Virus record (IMG/VR): IMGVR_UViG_3300013131_000006
Coordinates: 1-40,218 of that record
Length of the DNA stretch: 40,218 nucleotides
Reading direction: 5' to 3' (one strand)
Source of the DNA: a virus
How positions within the stretch are numbered: position 1 is the first letter of the stretch; each line of letters begins with the position of its first letter. Shown here in pieces: positions 13,825-20,907 of the stretch. Both the position numbers and the translations under genes were made by a program. The notes under the pieces are model-generated. The model worked only from the letters and a program-made list of their open reading frames with translations. It had not been told where the DNA came from and did not search any database.

Positions 13825-14163
13825 TTATTTCTTTAACTTGATAAACGGAAGATTATCAAGAACGGCTTTCCTCGCTTCAACCATCTCTTCCTCAGAACAT
13901 AGACCGAGCCAATACAGGATGTCCTCATTCGTCACCACCCTGCTTTCCGGCTTCTCGTTCAGCCATTGACGGAGCTGGCCTACTCGTCCAGAGATTATCT
14001 TTTCAGTGTCAGACCGTCCGAGTGCGTAGTATTCCTTCTCTGTTGCAGTAACTATGCTCTTCTGAAATTCTATCAGCATACTCCTTACCAAAGATTTCGT
14101 TTTCGGGATTACGGTCGTGACGTCTCTTACCATCTCATCAATCATGATTTCGGATGTTTTCAT
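13825..14163 (-). CDS. Unknown helical protein, 112 aa
   Basis: Start chosen at ATG 14163 (ATATG); a GTG two codons upstream is possible. It is nearly all helix, with a hydrophobic patch around NEDILYWLGLC and a C-terminal Lys cluster. It begins 9 bases after the stop of the broken Mom-like gene. Function unknown. Confidence 0.7.
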   Translation of the reverse strand: MKTSEIMIDEMVRDVTTVIPKTKSLVRSMLIEFQKSIVTATEKEYYALGRSDTEKIISGRVGQLRQWLNEKPESRVVTNEDILYWLGLCSEEEMVEARKAVLDNLPFIKLKK

Positions 14164-14171
14164 ATTCACAG

Positions 14172-14619
14172 TTATTGAGATGAGTCGTTAGTTGGTAAAA
14201 ATTTCTTATCTAAAATATAAAGAAATCTAAATTGAGAAAATCCTCCTTTAATATGTTTTATGTTTGGATACTCTTTTTCTAAAAATGATTTCGCCCTCGT
14301 TTTATGTCTATGATACATAGATACAGGATGTATCCGCTCTCCATTTTCTAAGATATAGAAATCAACTGGGACTGGTTTTAACCTTATCGCATTTGTCGCT
14401 TTATAAATAGTTCCATTATTACCAACACTTTCATCCGCATAAGTAATGACAAACTTTAAAAGACTTAAATCTGTTTTTTGTTGTTTTGTGTGAATAATGG
14501 TATTTTCTTATAACTTCATCAGCTTTGTTATTTGGACATTCTTTTATTGTTATATTCCCATTGGTCATACCTATCGGGGTCTTTCCCAATAAACCCTGTT
14601 CGTAAATCATAGTTCTCAT
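14172..14619 (-). pseudogene. Broken Mom-like DNA modification gene
   Basis: The first frame (ATG 14619) gives a typical Mom N-terminal part: ITIKECPNNKADEVIRKYHYSHKTT. In the +1 frame the sequence then continues with FVITYADESVGNNGTIYKAT and later HRHKTRAKSF and FRFLYIL, the C-terminal part of Mom-like (GNAT-fold) proteins. Mom proteins have about 60-75 residues between these two blocks and they are missing here, so an internal deletion with a frame change is the simplest reading. Mom modifies adenine in phage DNA to resist restriction. The stop (TAA 14172) lies just before the next gene. The open frame also extends upstream of 14619 without an ATG. Confidence 0.75.
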
Positions 14620-14680
14620 ATATTCATTCCAACAGTTATCGAAATGTGGAGTCGGTAACGCGACGAATAGGTCATTTTTT

Positions 14681-14869
14681 TCAATAAAAGTATTCCTTAA
14701 CGATATTCCAGATGAGATACAGCTTCGAATGCTCGATCTCTATCTCGTCGGGAGTGAACAGATTTACCTCTCCGCCACGTCTCATTGCCCAGAGTCCAAA
14801 CTCATCACCTAGGTATTTCACACGCTTCCCGTCCCATTTATGTCCTGGTCTTGATATTCGGAATGTCAT
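14681..14869 (-). CDS. Small unknown protein, 62 aa
   Basis: Reads MTFRISRPGHKWDGKRVKYLGDE..., with a basic beta-like N-terminal half and a C-terminal amphipathic helix (LYLIWNIVKEYFY). The stop is immediately upstream of the Mom-like remnant. Family unknown. Confidence 0.65.
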   Translation of the reverse strand: MTFRISRPGHKWDGKRVKYLGDEFGLWAMRRGGEVNLFTPDEIEIEHSKLYLIWNIVKEYFY

Positions 14870-14876
14870 ATATTTA

Positions 14877-15383
14877 TTATTCCACTGGTTTCAATTCCTT
14901 CACACGATCAGATACTTCCGACTTCTTATATTTCTTCCCGTCGATTTCGATTGTTTCTTCTTTTGTATTCTTTACTGTGTATCCGTTGTCTCGGAGGTAT
15001 TTAGCGGTAAAAAAGAAAGTTCCAATCTCACAGTTAGTATCGGTAGACAAAAGATAAACAGATCCACACACACCTAGAACAATAAACTCTCCTCCATCAT
15101 CATTCCACACCGAATCCACTACTTCAAGATTGTCGAGTGTCTTTTCCATAAGTTTGAGGTTGGTTACGGAGAAGGCAGCATTTTCTACTGTTTTTTCTTT
15201 GTATGGAGGCCACGTCATCAAAGAAAACTTATATCCGAACAGTTCGTCTGCTGAAAGTCCCATGAATTCATTCTGACAGATAAATCCGGTTCCATCACTA
15301 TTAATCGACACCCTCCCGTCGCATATCTTACTTCCGTGAAAGTCGCAGGTTACCCTGTCGCCGTGTTTGAATTGGTAGGACAT
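14877..15383 (-). CDS. Unknown protein, 168 aa
   Basis: The N-terminal 40 residues look like a small beta barrel (YQFKHGDRVTCDFHGSKICD), reminiscent of SH3-like folds. The rest is mixed, with a Lys-rich C-terminal section containing TIEIDGKKYKKSEV, a phrase common in phage proteins of unknown role. It ends 7 bases before the next gene. No function assigned. Confidence 0.75.
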   Translation of the reverse strand: MSYQFKHGDRVTCDFHGSKICDGRVSINSDGTGFICQNEFMGLSADELFGYKFSLMTWPPYKEKTVENAAFSVTNLKLMEKTLDNLEVVDSVWNDDGGEFIVLGVCGSVYLLSTDTNCEIGTFFFTAKYLRDNGYTVKNTKEETIEIDGKKYKKSEVSDRVKELKPVE

Positions 15384-15384
15384 A

Positions 15385-15615
15385 TCAGTAAACTCTATAA
15401 AATTGAGTTATCGTTACTCCATTCAACCCAAAACGCGCCGCCTGTTGAACTAGCTCTTTGTACATCCTATTCCATACCGCTATAGTTGTTTCTCCTTGAT
15501 GAGACGTTATAATGTTGCCTTGTACTGCTGATTTTATAACACCAGAAAAAAATTCGGCATAGTAAAAATAATACTTTATTTCTTCGTTTTTCATATATTT
15601 ATCCAATAATTTCAA
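15385..15615 (-). CDS. Unknown protein, 76 aa
   Basis: Aromatic helical N-terminus (YYFYYAEFFSGVIKSAV) and a short C-terminal beta end (VTITQFYRVY). It overlaps the upstream gene by 17 bases and is followed by the next start within 2 bases. No family recognised. Confidence 0.65.
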   Translation of the reverse strand: MKLLDKYMKNEEIKYYFYYAEFFSGVIKSAVQGNIITSHQGETTIAVWNRMYKELVQQAARFGLNGVTITQFYRVY

Positions 15616-15817
15616 ATCCTTCCAAGTCGCTCCATCTCTTAGGGTTGCAATTATCCTTGTCTCCTACTTGATTTTGAAATACAATCACTATCTTGTATCC
15701 TAAACCATCACTACTAGAATACGACGGCCGATTAATTTCATAATCGGTGTATTCTCCATCTCCTATAATAATAATCAGGTCCTGATCATTATATTTGTCG
15801 TGGCACTTGATTTTCAT
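15599..15817 (-). CDS. Unknown protein, 72 aa
   Basis: Start chosen at ATG 15817 (CATATG); a GTG three codons upstream also fits. A beta-rich protein with LIIIIGDGEYTDYEI and YKIVIVFQNQV strands and an acidic/aromatic tail. It overlaps the following gene by 17 bases. Unknown function. Confidence 0.65.
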   Translation of the reverse strand: MKIKCHDKYNDQDLIIIIGDGEYTDYEINRPSYSSSDGLGYKIVIVFQNQVGDKDNCNPKRWSDLEGFEIIG

Positions 15818-15822
15818 ATGTT

Positions 15823-16347
15823 TCACTTTTTACTCGTAATAGGCATTATCAATCCGAGCGCGTTCTGTCCGTTTCCTCCTCCTCGGAATACTATCGGGAT
15901 ATTTTCGTATGGATGAATTTCCATATCTACCTCTCCTCTTCCCATTTTTTCCATAACCTGCATCAACTGCCTGAGATATTTTGCGTTCAACTTTATTGTC
16001 TTAATCGCGTATTTGCTTCTCGGTATCACTCGCTGCACGTTAGGATATTCTCCGGATATTTTCTGTATAGGAAACCAAAAGTCTTTGTCTCTTATCTCTA
16101 TTTTTCCATCTTGTTCTACAACAATTTTCTCTTGCGTTTCTTTATCAAAAGTTACTCCTTTAAGTCTTTTTGGATTCGCGATAAAGGGATCGAAAGTTTC
16201 CTTCTCACCTACCGTATCAACAATAATAGCCTTGAAAGAATCCGTGGCGATCGTGTGTTCCGGCGTAAAGTACACGCCTGTAAGTTCTTTTCGACCATCA
16301 TTTTTTGCCGATAATTTCACGATTTCGATATTGTGCTTGTTTATCAT
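15823..16347 (-). CDS. Beta sliding clamp-like protein
   Basis: 174 residues from ATG 16347, about half the length of bacterial DnaN. The segments HTIATDSFKAIIVD, GEYPNVQRVIPR, LNAKYLRQLMQVM and ALGLIMPI follow the order seen in the last domains of beta clamps, including the P-x-x-x-x-VIP loop. It may assemble as a short processivity clamp for the host polymerase or compete with the host clamp. It lies in the early replication block with SSB. Assignment rests on motif order. Confidence 0.65.
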   Translation of the reverse strand: MINKHNIEIVKLSAKNDGRKELTGVYFTPEHTIATDSFKAIIVDTVGEKETFDPFIANPKRLKGVTFDKETQEKIVVEQDGKIEIRDKDFWFPIQKISGEYPNVQRVIPRSKYAIKTIKLNAKYLRQLMQVMEKMGRGEVDMEIHPYENIPIVFRGGGNGQNALGLIMPITSKK

Positions 16348-16352
16348 AGTTT

Positions 16353-16628
16353 TCACTTAATCCCAAGAAACCGTTCGATTGCATCCGCGTCTGATCTGTC
16401 TGGCCCGAGATCGAGTCCCATGCTTCGTCCGTAGGTTTCAACTTTTCCATCAATAATTCTGAAGAATCATGCGCTCATATGATTTACTGTTCCAAGCCTG
16501 TTTATATCCGCAAGCATGTTATGGCTCGGAAAGTCATAATCTCCACCACCGATTGCGATTGTCCCGATGTCATCACCGACGTGCCATCTCACGTAGCGAA
16601 TTTTCATACTTACGTAGCGAATTGTCAT
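16353..16628 (-). CDS. Small gene interrupted by one in-frame UGA
   Basis: The frame runs from ATG 16607 (or 16628) to TGA 16353, with a single in-frame TGA at 16467-16469, codon 47 from 16607. Before it: MKIRYVRWHVGDDIG...; after it: FFRIIDGKVETYGRSMGLD..., ending in IERFLGIK. Both halves look like real protein and the second has no start of its own. Either UGA is read through (Trp fits), or a point mutation from TGG has broken the gene. A 21-bp duplication repeats the start region in frame (M-T/K-IRYV). Function unknown. Confidence 0.6.
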
Positions 16629-16636
16629 ATTACTTA

Positions 16637-16837
16637 CTAAGATTTTAACTTCCAGTTTTTATTAAATGCTTCCTCTGATTCGTATGGACAAGACCACTTA
16701 CCTGCTGGTGTCCGAATCCACGCATATACCTTTCCGCCAAAAACAACGTGCTTTCTTACGTTGTATTCGTTATTTTTCTTTATAAGGAACTTGCTCGTAA
16801 GCTGGTCTTTTTCGTTTCCGATGAATATGTATATCAT
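16637..16837 (-). CDS. Small unknown protein, 66 aa
   Basis: MIYIFIGNEKDQLTSKF..., a likely alpha/beta protein with a Trp-rich C-terminal half (AWIRTPAGKWSCPY). It is followed by the gene with the in-frame UGA. It starts about 50 bases after the lysozyme-like gene. No family recognised. Confidence 0.65.
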   Translation of the reverse strand: MIYIFIGNEKDQLTSKFLIKKNNEYNVRKHVVFGGKVYAWIRTPAGKWSCPYESEEAFNKNWKLKS

Positions 16838-16891
16838 AATATTATGTTATTTGTGATATTCAATACAGATTTTAATAGTTTTTATAGATTT

Positions 16892-17458
16892 TTACATCTT
16901 GTTATACTTACCAAGATATTCACATTTATCCTTTCCTCCAGTGTTATACACACAGAGTGCTTCCTCGACTGTCAGATCCTTCAACTTGTCATTAAACCAC
17001 TCTTTGACCAGTGCGGTTACCTCTTCGTGGCTCGCATAGCACGGTTTCTTCCCGTTGTACCAGCCGTATCCGTACCCGTTGTAGAGTCCTTTCGCTCGAC
17101 AGGAGTCGTTCTTACCGCTTGAGGATTCCAATTGGTACACATTCTTTACGATCTCGTCGATGTCAGTTCCCTCTTCCTTCGGCTGCTCCTTCACTTCCTG
17201 GGCGTGTACCTCGTTTACGACGATTATCTTCTCCGAACTCATGAGGTCTAAATAAACCTTTGGAGCCTGGATGTAGATATACGTCATCGTTGAACCGAGT
17301 GTAGCGCCTACGATGAGCAGGAACGCCTTATAGGTTACCGGGACCATACGGAGACGCAACTTATAATGGAACACTTTTTCCTGGACCTTCTCGACGACCG
17401 CCTTCATTCCGCTGTACTTATACACGAACCGTCCTACCGCCTGTATTGCATTTTTCAT
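16892..17458 (-). CDS. Membrane-anchored lysozyme-like protein
   Basis: 188 residues from ATG 17458 (GTATG); a GTG upstream would add six. A basic N-terminus is followed by one membrane helix (about residues 45-66, YKAFLLIVGATLGSTMTYIY), an acidic linker, and then a domain with YQLESSSGKND (Glu as in the transglycosylase/lysozyme ESxxG motif), YGYGWYNG and EALCVYNTGG. This fits a membrane-tethered lytic transglycosylase. It is the first gene after a consensus promoter, away from the main lysis cassette, so it may act early or in virion release. Domain call is moderately sure. Confidence 0.7.
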   Translation of the reverse strand: MKNAIQAVGRFVYKYSGMKAVVEKVQEKVFHYKLRLRMVPVTYKAFLLIVGATLGSTMTYIYIQAPKVYLDLMSSEKIIVVNEVHAQEVKEQPKEEGTDIDEIVKNVYQLESSSGKNDSCRAKGLYNGYGYGWYNGKKPCYASHEEVTALVKEWFNDKLKDLTVEEALCVYNTGGKDKCEYLGKYNKM

Positions 17459-17510
17459 ACTGCTTCGTTCCGTCACCCGGTCGGAAGCGTTATTAATTGC
17501 TTACAGGTCC

Positions 17511-17540
17511 ATTATAGCATACGCCTTGGCCTTCTGTCAA
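17511..17540 (-). promoter_or_regulatory. Consensus sigma-70 promoter
   Basis: TTGACA (17535-17540), 18-base spacer, TATAAT (17511-17516) on the minus strand: both boxes perfect. The -35 box overlaps the stop codon of the upstream small gene. It drives the lysozyme-like gene and those after it. Confidence 0.88.
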
Positions 17541-17710
17541 TAGTCTGTTTCTTGGCTTGTCTTAGCGTATCTTTTCTGAATGAGTTTCTTCATTTTTTCG
17601 CTTCTCTCCTCCTTTGGAACTTCCTTCCATTTCCGTCTGTTACGCTCCGAAACTACCGCGCTTCCGAGGTCTTTCAGTTCTTCATCGGTAAGCCTCTTGA
17701 GGTTCTTCAT
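17537..17710 (-). CDS. Small charged helical protein, 57 aa
   Basis: Start chosen at ATG 17710 (ATATG). Reads MKNLKRLTDEELKDLGSAVV..., then a Lys/Arg/Glu-rich helix to the end. It may be a small nucleic-acid-binding or regulatory protein. It overlaps the upstream NinB-like gene by 29 bases. Family not recognised. Confidence 0.65.
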   Translation of the reverse strand: MKNLKRLTDEELKDLGSAVVSERNRRKWKEVPKEERSEKMKKLIQKRYAKTSQETDY

Positions 17711-18107
17711 ATTCGTTACTTGGGAACGGCACATAGACTCCGGTCCTTGCCCCTATCTCCCTGTTGATTACGTCGTAAATCTTGTCTATCTCCGTGCTTA
17801 TCAGTTCTGTCGTGCTTTCTTTTCCGATAAGGTGTTTTTGGGTCGGTCTCCACAAATACTCCTTAACGCTGTACTCCGTCCATGGAATATCAATCTTTAT
17901 CGTGTGTTTCATGTCGTACCCGGCGTCGTTTAGCGTCTGTGCCAAAAGTCCGAAGTAAGCGTGGATTGCCTTGTTCTGCTTCGATGTCCTCAGTTTGTCA
18001 GCCTTTGAGCAGGCCAGAACCTCGCATCCAGCTATCTTCAAGAGACCTATTAAAGTCTCCTGGTTCGCTTCCGACTGTATCGTCACTTTGTATTCCATAG
18101 GATTCAT
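17682..18107 (-). CDS. NinB-like recombination protein
   Basis: 141 residues from ATG 18107 (an alternative ATG lies 3 codons later). LRTSKQNKAIHAYFGLLA, DIPWTEYSVKEYLWRPTQK, HLIGKESTTEL and INREIGARTGVYVPFPS follow the order of NinB-type phage proteins, which bind single-stranded DNA and help recombination. The gene lies beside SSB and a strand-annealing protein, which supports this. It overlaps the upstream coiled-coil gene by 110 bases in another frame, an unusually long overlap. Confidence 0.7.
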   Translation of the reverse strand: MNPMEYKVTIQSEANQETLIGLLKIAGCEVLACSKADKLRTSKQNKAIHAYFGLLAQTLNDAGYDMKHTIKIDIPWTEYSVKEYLWRPTQKHLIGKESTTELISTEIDKIYDVINREIGARTGVYVPFPSNEYEEPQEAYR

Positions 18108-18288
18108 GCAAATCAACAGCGTCTTTTCCGCGAATATCAACGAGTAGCGTCCTTTGATTCTCGAACTTCTCCTTGTACTCATTCACCTCGCCTTCAAGTC
18201 TTGATATTCGTTCGTTCTGCCCGTGATACGCCTTCCTTGCACCTCTAATTGATGCCTCTAGCGCGATGATTCGTTCTTCGAGTGACAT
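17998..18288 (-). CDS. Coiled-coil protein, 96 aa
   Basis: ATG 18288 directly after the SSB stop. Residues 1-50 form a clear coiled coil (LEERIIALEASIRG..., then ERISRLEGEVNEYKEKF). The last 35 residues lie in the overlap with the NinB-like gene and are less protein-like. The real end could be earlier if a sequence error is present. Function unknown. Confidence 0.6.
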   Translation of the reverse strand: MSLEERIIALEASIRGARKAYHGQNERISRLEGEVNEYKEKFENQRTLLVDIRGKDAVDLHESYGIQSDDTVGSEPGDFNRSLEDSWMRGSGLLKG

Positions 18289-18289
18289 A

Positions 18290-18727
18290 CTAGAATTGTA
18301 TATCATCAATCATCTTGTTCACGCTCGCGTCATCAACGCCTCCGGAGAACGACATGTTGTCTCCCTGATGCTGTGTCATGAACTCCTGCTTCCTTGATTC
18401 CCTGTCGTTGAAGACTTGGAGATTTTCGGCGACGATTTCGTTTATGACGATTTCAGCTCCTTCATTGTTCATAAACTTGCGATTTTGTATTCTTCCATCG
18501 ATGAAAACGATATCTCCTTTCTTTCCGTACTGTGAGGCATACTCAGCCCCGCGGCCCCATGCCACAACCTTGTGGAACGTAGCCTCCTCTTTCCTGTTTC
18601 CTTCCTTGTCTTTCCATCGAAAGTTAGTCGCTACCGAAAAATTTGAAACGCTTTGTCCTGTCGCAGTCTTTCTTAGTTCGATGTCTGTCGTGAGTCTTCC
18701 GATGATTGTAGCGCGGTTGAAGTTCAT
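18290..18727 (-). CDS. ssb: Single-stranded DNA-binding protein
   Basis: 145 residues with a full OB fold: MNFNRATIIGRLTTDIELR, then ATFHKVVAWGRGAEY, then GDIVFIDGRI. The acidic C-terminal tail ends DDIQF, close to the DDIPF tip that docks replication and repair partners. It coats ssDNA during phage replication and recombination. It sits 1 base from the annealing protein gene upstream. Confidence 0.95.
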   Translation of the reverse strand: MNFNRATIIGRLTTDIELRKTATGQSVSNFSVATNFRWKDKEGNRKEEATFHKVVAWGRGAEYASQYGKKGDIVFIDGRIQNRKFMNNEGAEIVINEIVAENLQVFNDRESRKQEFMTQHQGDNMSFSGGVDDASVNKMIDDIQF

Positions 18728-18728
18728 A

Positions 18729-19295
18729 CTAGTTTGAAATTACCTCTCCTGTGTTTGCGTCGATTACCGGGATATTATCCAATTCGTCACTTATCCTTCT
18801 AACCCTGTCATCAGGCTGCTGCGATGTTTTCGTCTGTGGTGTCATCCAGCATTTTGCGGAACAGTACGCCGTCCCTTTCTGGCTGAGTTTCATTGAAGAG
18901 CCGCACTTACTGCACTTCCCGAGGCCAGATTGCACCTTTTCAGTCTGCTTTGCCTTGTTGATCTCATCTGCCGAGGCTATCGACTCTATCACTCCGATTC
19001 CCATGAACCCGAGAGCTCGCCCTATCGCTGACGTTTCTGCGTTCTCTAGCGCGGAAGTCTTATTGACCATTCCGACTCCCCATACTGCCTGGGAGTACGC
19101 GTTAAACACCCTTGTAGGCTTTTCTACGTCTGGGATAACCGTAGCCTTAAACGTAACGCGTTCGTCTTGCTCGACATATTCAGTAGTGATTGAACCGTTC
19201 GGATAGTTCTCGTTGAAATAGATGATTCTGTCAGAAACGAGGACATACGACTTACCACTGATATTGACTGCCTTGTCTTTAAGCGACTTTTCCAT
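18729..19295 (-). CDS. Single-strand-annealing-type recombinase
   Basis: 188 residues. The segment KTSALENAETSAIGRALGFM (about residues 79-98), followed by IASADEI, matches phage annealing proteins of the ERF/Rad52-like type. The C-terminal part holds a zinc finger CSKCG...YCSAKC. The next gene is SSB, the common partner. It pairs complementary single strands in phage recombination. It has a ribosome site AAAGGA before an ATATG start. Family by motif; exact subfamily unsure. Confidence 0.75.
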   Translation of the reverse strand: MEKSLKDKAVNISGKSYVLVSDRIIYFNENYPNGSITTEYVEQDERVTFKATVIPDVEKPTRVFNAYSQAVWGVGMVNKTSALENAETSAIGRALGFMGIGVIESIASADEINKAKQTEKVQSGLGKCSKCGSSMKLSQKGTAYCSAKCWMTPQTKTSQQPDDRVRRISDELDNIPVIDANTGEVISN

Positions 19296-19506
19296 ATCTC
19301 ATTCCTTTCTTAGTGATTTCAAAACTCATCATTCCGTCAATCAGTCCTGTCCTTTTCAGCAATCCGAGATTCACGAGTTCGGAGCATCGGTTGCTATATT
19401 GTGTCGGGAACCTCCTGATACGCTTCACTTCCATTGCCGGGATGAAGTCGTAGTCGTTGATATATGCGTACTTCGCACGTTCTAGGATGATTTCTTGCTT
19501 GGTCAT
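19279..19506 (-). CDS. Winged-helix-like DNA-binding protein, 75 aa
   Basis: Start chosen at ATG 19506 (ATATG). RRFPTQYSNRCSELVNLGLL followed by a short beta hairpin (MMSFEITKKG) looks like a small winged helix. It may regulate early genes. It overlaps the annealing protein gene by 17 bases. Confidence 0.6.
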   Translation of the reverse strand: MTKQEIILERAKYAYINDYDFIPAMEVKRIRRFPTQYSNRCSELVNLGLLKRTGLIDGMMSFEITKKGMRYGKVA

Positions 19507-19507
19507 A

Positions 19508-19735
19508 TTAGTTTTCGTTAGCACACTGCTCACGCTCCTTGAAGCACTCGTCGCATTCGTCCTCGAAGTGAGTGTGGAAGAAGTGATCCTCCCTCTCTCG
19601 CTTCATCACTTCACGTTCTGCCTTTACTTCCATCGCCGTCCTACGGAACGATTCATCGACGAGTCCGCGCCGGAACTCCGCAACACTGTCCGCGAGAACA
19701 ACGAAGTTCATACCGCTTGTAATTATCTTGTACAT
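19508..19735 (-). CDS. Unknown charged protein with Cys/His, 75 aa
   Basis: Helical, with a Lys/Arg/Glu-rich centre and a C-terminal HTHFEDECDECFKEREQC segment that could bind a metal. It starts 2 bases after the upstream membrane peptide gene stops and ends 1 base before the next start. Function unknown. Confidence 0.65.
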   Translation of the reverse strand: MYKIITSGMNFVVLADSVAEFRRGLVDESFRRTAMEVKAEREVMKREREDHFFHTHFEDECDECFKEREQCANEN

Positions 19736-19737
19736 AT

Positions 19738-19887
19738 TTAATTCAAGTCAAGAAGAAACATAGTTAGAGAATACATCAACGCGAAAAGTATGATTGATAT
19801 CGCTGTATCTTTTTCAGAACAATAAATAAGCAACGCAGAGAGAGAGCCAGACAACAGGGCTATGTCTATCTTTTTACATTTATCCAT
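19738..19887 (-). CDS. Two-pass small membrane protein, 49 aa
   Basis: ATG 19887 (CTATG) to TAA 19738, with the next gene starting immediately. MDKCKKIDIALLSGSLSALL and ISIILFALMYSLTMFLLDLN are two membrane-spanning segments joined by a charged loop. It is the first gene after the repeated promoter element copy B. It could be a superinfection-exclusion or inhibitor peptide (speculation). Confidence 0.6.
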   Translation of the reverse strand: MDKCKKIDIALLSGSLSALLIYCSEKDTAISIILFALMYSLTMFLLDLN

Positions 19888-20004
19888 AGTTAGTAATAGT
19901 TTTTTACATGCCGACCACCTGCGGGATATATCCTTGTGGCAGTCTGTGTAGAGGTGAGCAGTCGAGGTGCTATTTTTTGTGTGGCCTCCGGTTCACTTCT
20001 ACAA
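19888..20004 (-). promoter_or_regulatory. Leader after the repeated promoter, copy B
   Basis: About 115 bases of untranslated leader, with GGATATATCC and other short inverted repeats and no open frame. It leads to the two-pass membrane peptide gene at 19887. Confidence 0.4.
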
Positions 20005-20065
20005 CAAGTATACTCCTACGCCGAGGCGTTGTCAAGTGTTTTCGAGTTTATGGCTTTATCAAGCA
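20005..20065 (-). repeat. 61-bp duplicated promoter element, copy B
   Basis: 58 of 61 bases match 10713-10773. This copy overlaps the last codons and stop of the gene at 20016-20360, so it is probably the original from which copy A was derived. Confidence 0.9.
20007..20035 (-). promoter_or_regulatory. Promoter with palindromic spacer, copy B
   Basis: TTGACA (20030-20035), 17-base spacer ACGCCTCGGCGTAGGAG, TATACT (20007-20012) on the minus strand. The palindrome in the spacer is the same as in copy A and could bind the same regulator. Confidence 0.85.
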
Positions 20066-20360
20066 TTTTTATAAGTCTTGCCATCGTCTCCATTTCCATA
20101 GCAAAGAACTCATCAATTACATAAGTGCTCTCCCCTTTCTTCGCATTTTCTATTATATCAGAGCAGTAACTTATCATCTGTGCCACCTCTGGTTCGTTCA
20201 TATTACCTCTCAATTTTTTTGCATTCTGCATATAAAGCATTCCAAGCTTTATGCCTCTGGTAGCTAGTTCGACAGGGAACAGCGTCGCTTCCATCTCCAT
20301 ACCCCAGCCATACTCGACTTGTGCCTTTTTTAGGCCGTTTTTATCGGTGTATTTATTCAT
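20016..20360 (-). CDS. Unknown helical protein, 114 aa
   Basis: Mostly helix, with Met-rich segments (GWGMEMEATLF, AMEMETMARLIKM) and no Trp-rich or metal motifs. Its last codons encode the DNA of a promoter -35 box and spacer. It starts 4 bases inside the end of the upstream zinc-finger gene. Function unknown. Confidence 0.7.
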   Translation of the reverse strand: MNKYTDKNGLKKAQVEYGWGMEMEATLFPVELATRGIKLGMLYMQNAKKLRGNMNEPEVAQMISYCSDIIENAKKGESTYVIDEFFAMEMETMARLIKMLDKAINSKTLDNASA

Positions 20361-20533
20361 ATGCTTAAATGTTTATACTGTTCTTCAATATCTTTTTTTT
20401 TCTTCTCTTCAATCTCTTTCACTCCTGGAATCAGCTCGCCCATTGGTATATCTGCGCACTTTTCACAGAGAATAAAATTACCATATGGAAGCCTATATTC
20501 TTTTCCTTCTTTTCCACAAAATTCGCAATTCAT
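20357..20533 (-). CDS. Small zinc-finger protein, 58 aa
   Basis: Start chosen at ATG 20533, which overlaps the upstream stop (ATATGA); a longer frame to 20653 runs inside the upstream gene. CEFCG (residues 3-7) and CEKC (about 25-28) form a CxxC...CxxC zinc site, followed by a Lys/Glu helix. Function unknown. Confidence 0.65.
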   Translation of the reverse strand: MNCEFCGKEGKEYRLPYGNFILCEKCADIPMGELIPGVKEIEEKKKKDIEEQYKHLSI

Positions 20534-20907
20534 ATGTTCAATAGTGCATACATATCCTCTGCATTTCCGGTCGTCTCGTTGTTGTCGATGTATCTTTTGA
20601 GTCCGATGAGCATTTGTTCTCTTCCTTTGCCGGTAGCCTTCGACGGTTTCCATGGTTCGAGACTAGAAAAGTCCTTGTATTGCTGCGTTGCCTTCTGCGG
20701 ATACTGTTCCCTGTACGCCGACGGAGAGAGGAGTTTCGAAACCATCGTCATGTTGTACGAGCATCCGTTGATTAGGAATGCTATATTCTTTCCGTGGGAC
20801 GGGAGGAGTTGTTCGTATTGACGCCTGGTTATCTGTTCAAGAGATCCGTCCTTGAATATGATGAAGTGGTCTTTACTTATTGCCGGGAGTTTTTCCTGCA
20901 TAATCAT
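20530..20907 (-). CDS. Unknown protein, 125 aa
   Basis: MIMQEKLPAISKDHFIIFKD..., with a basic QITRRQYEQLL helix, then a Pro/Ser section and a C-terminal ATGKGREQMLIGLKRYIDN helix. It starts in an overlap with the previous stop. No family recognised. Confidence 0.7.
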   Translation of the reverse strand: MIMQEKLPAISKDHFIIFKDGSLEQITRRQYEQLLPSHGKNIAFLINGCSYNMTMVSKLLSPSAYREQYPQKATQQYKDFSSLEPWKPSKATGKGREQMLIGLKRYIDNNETTGNAEDMYALLNI

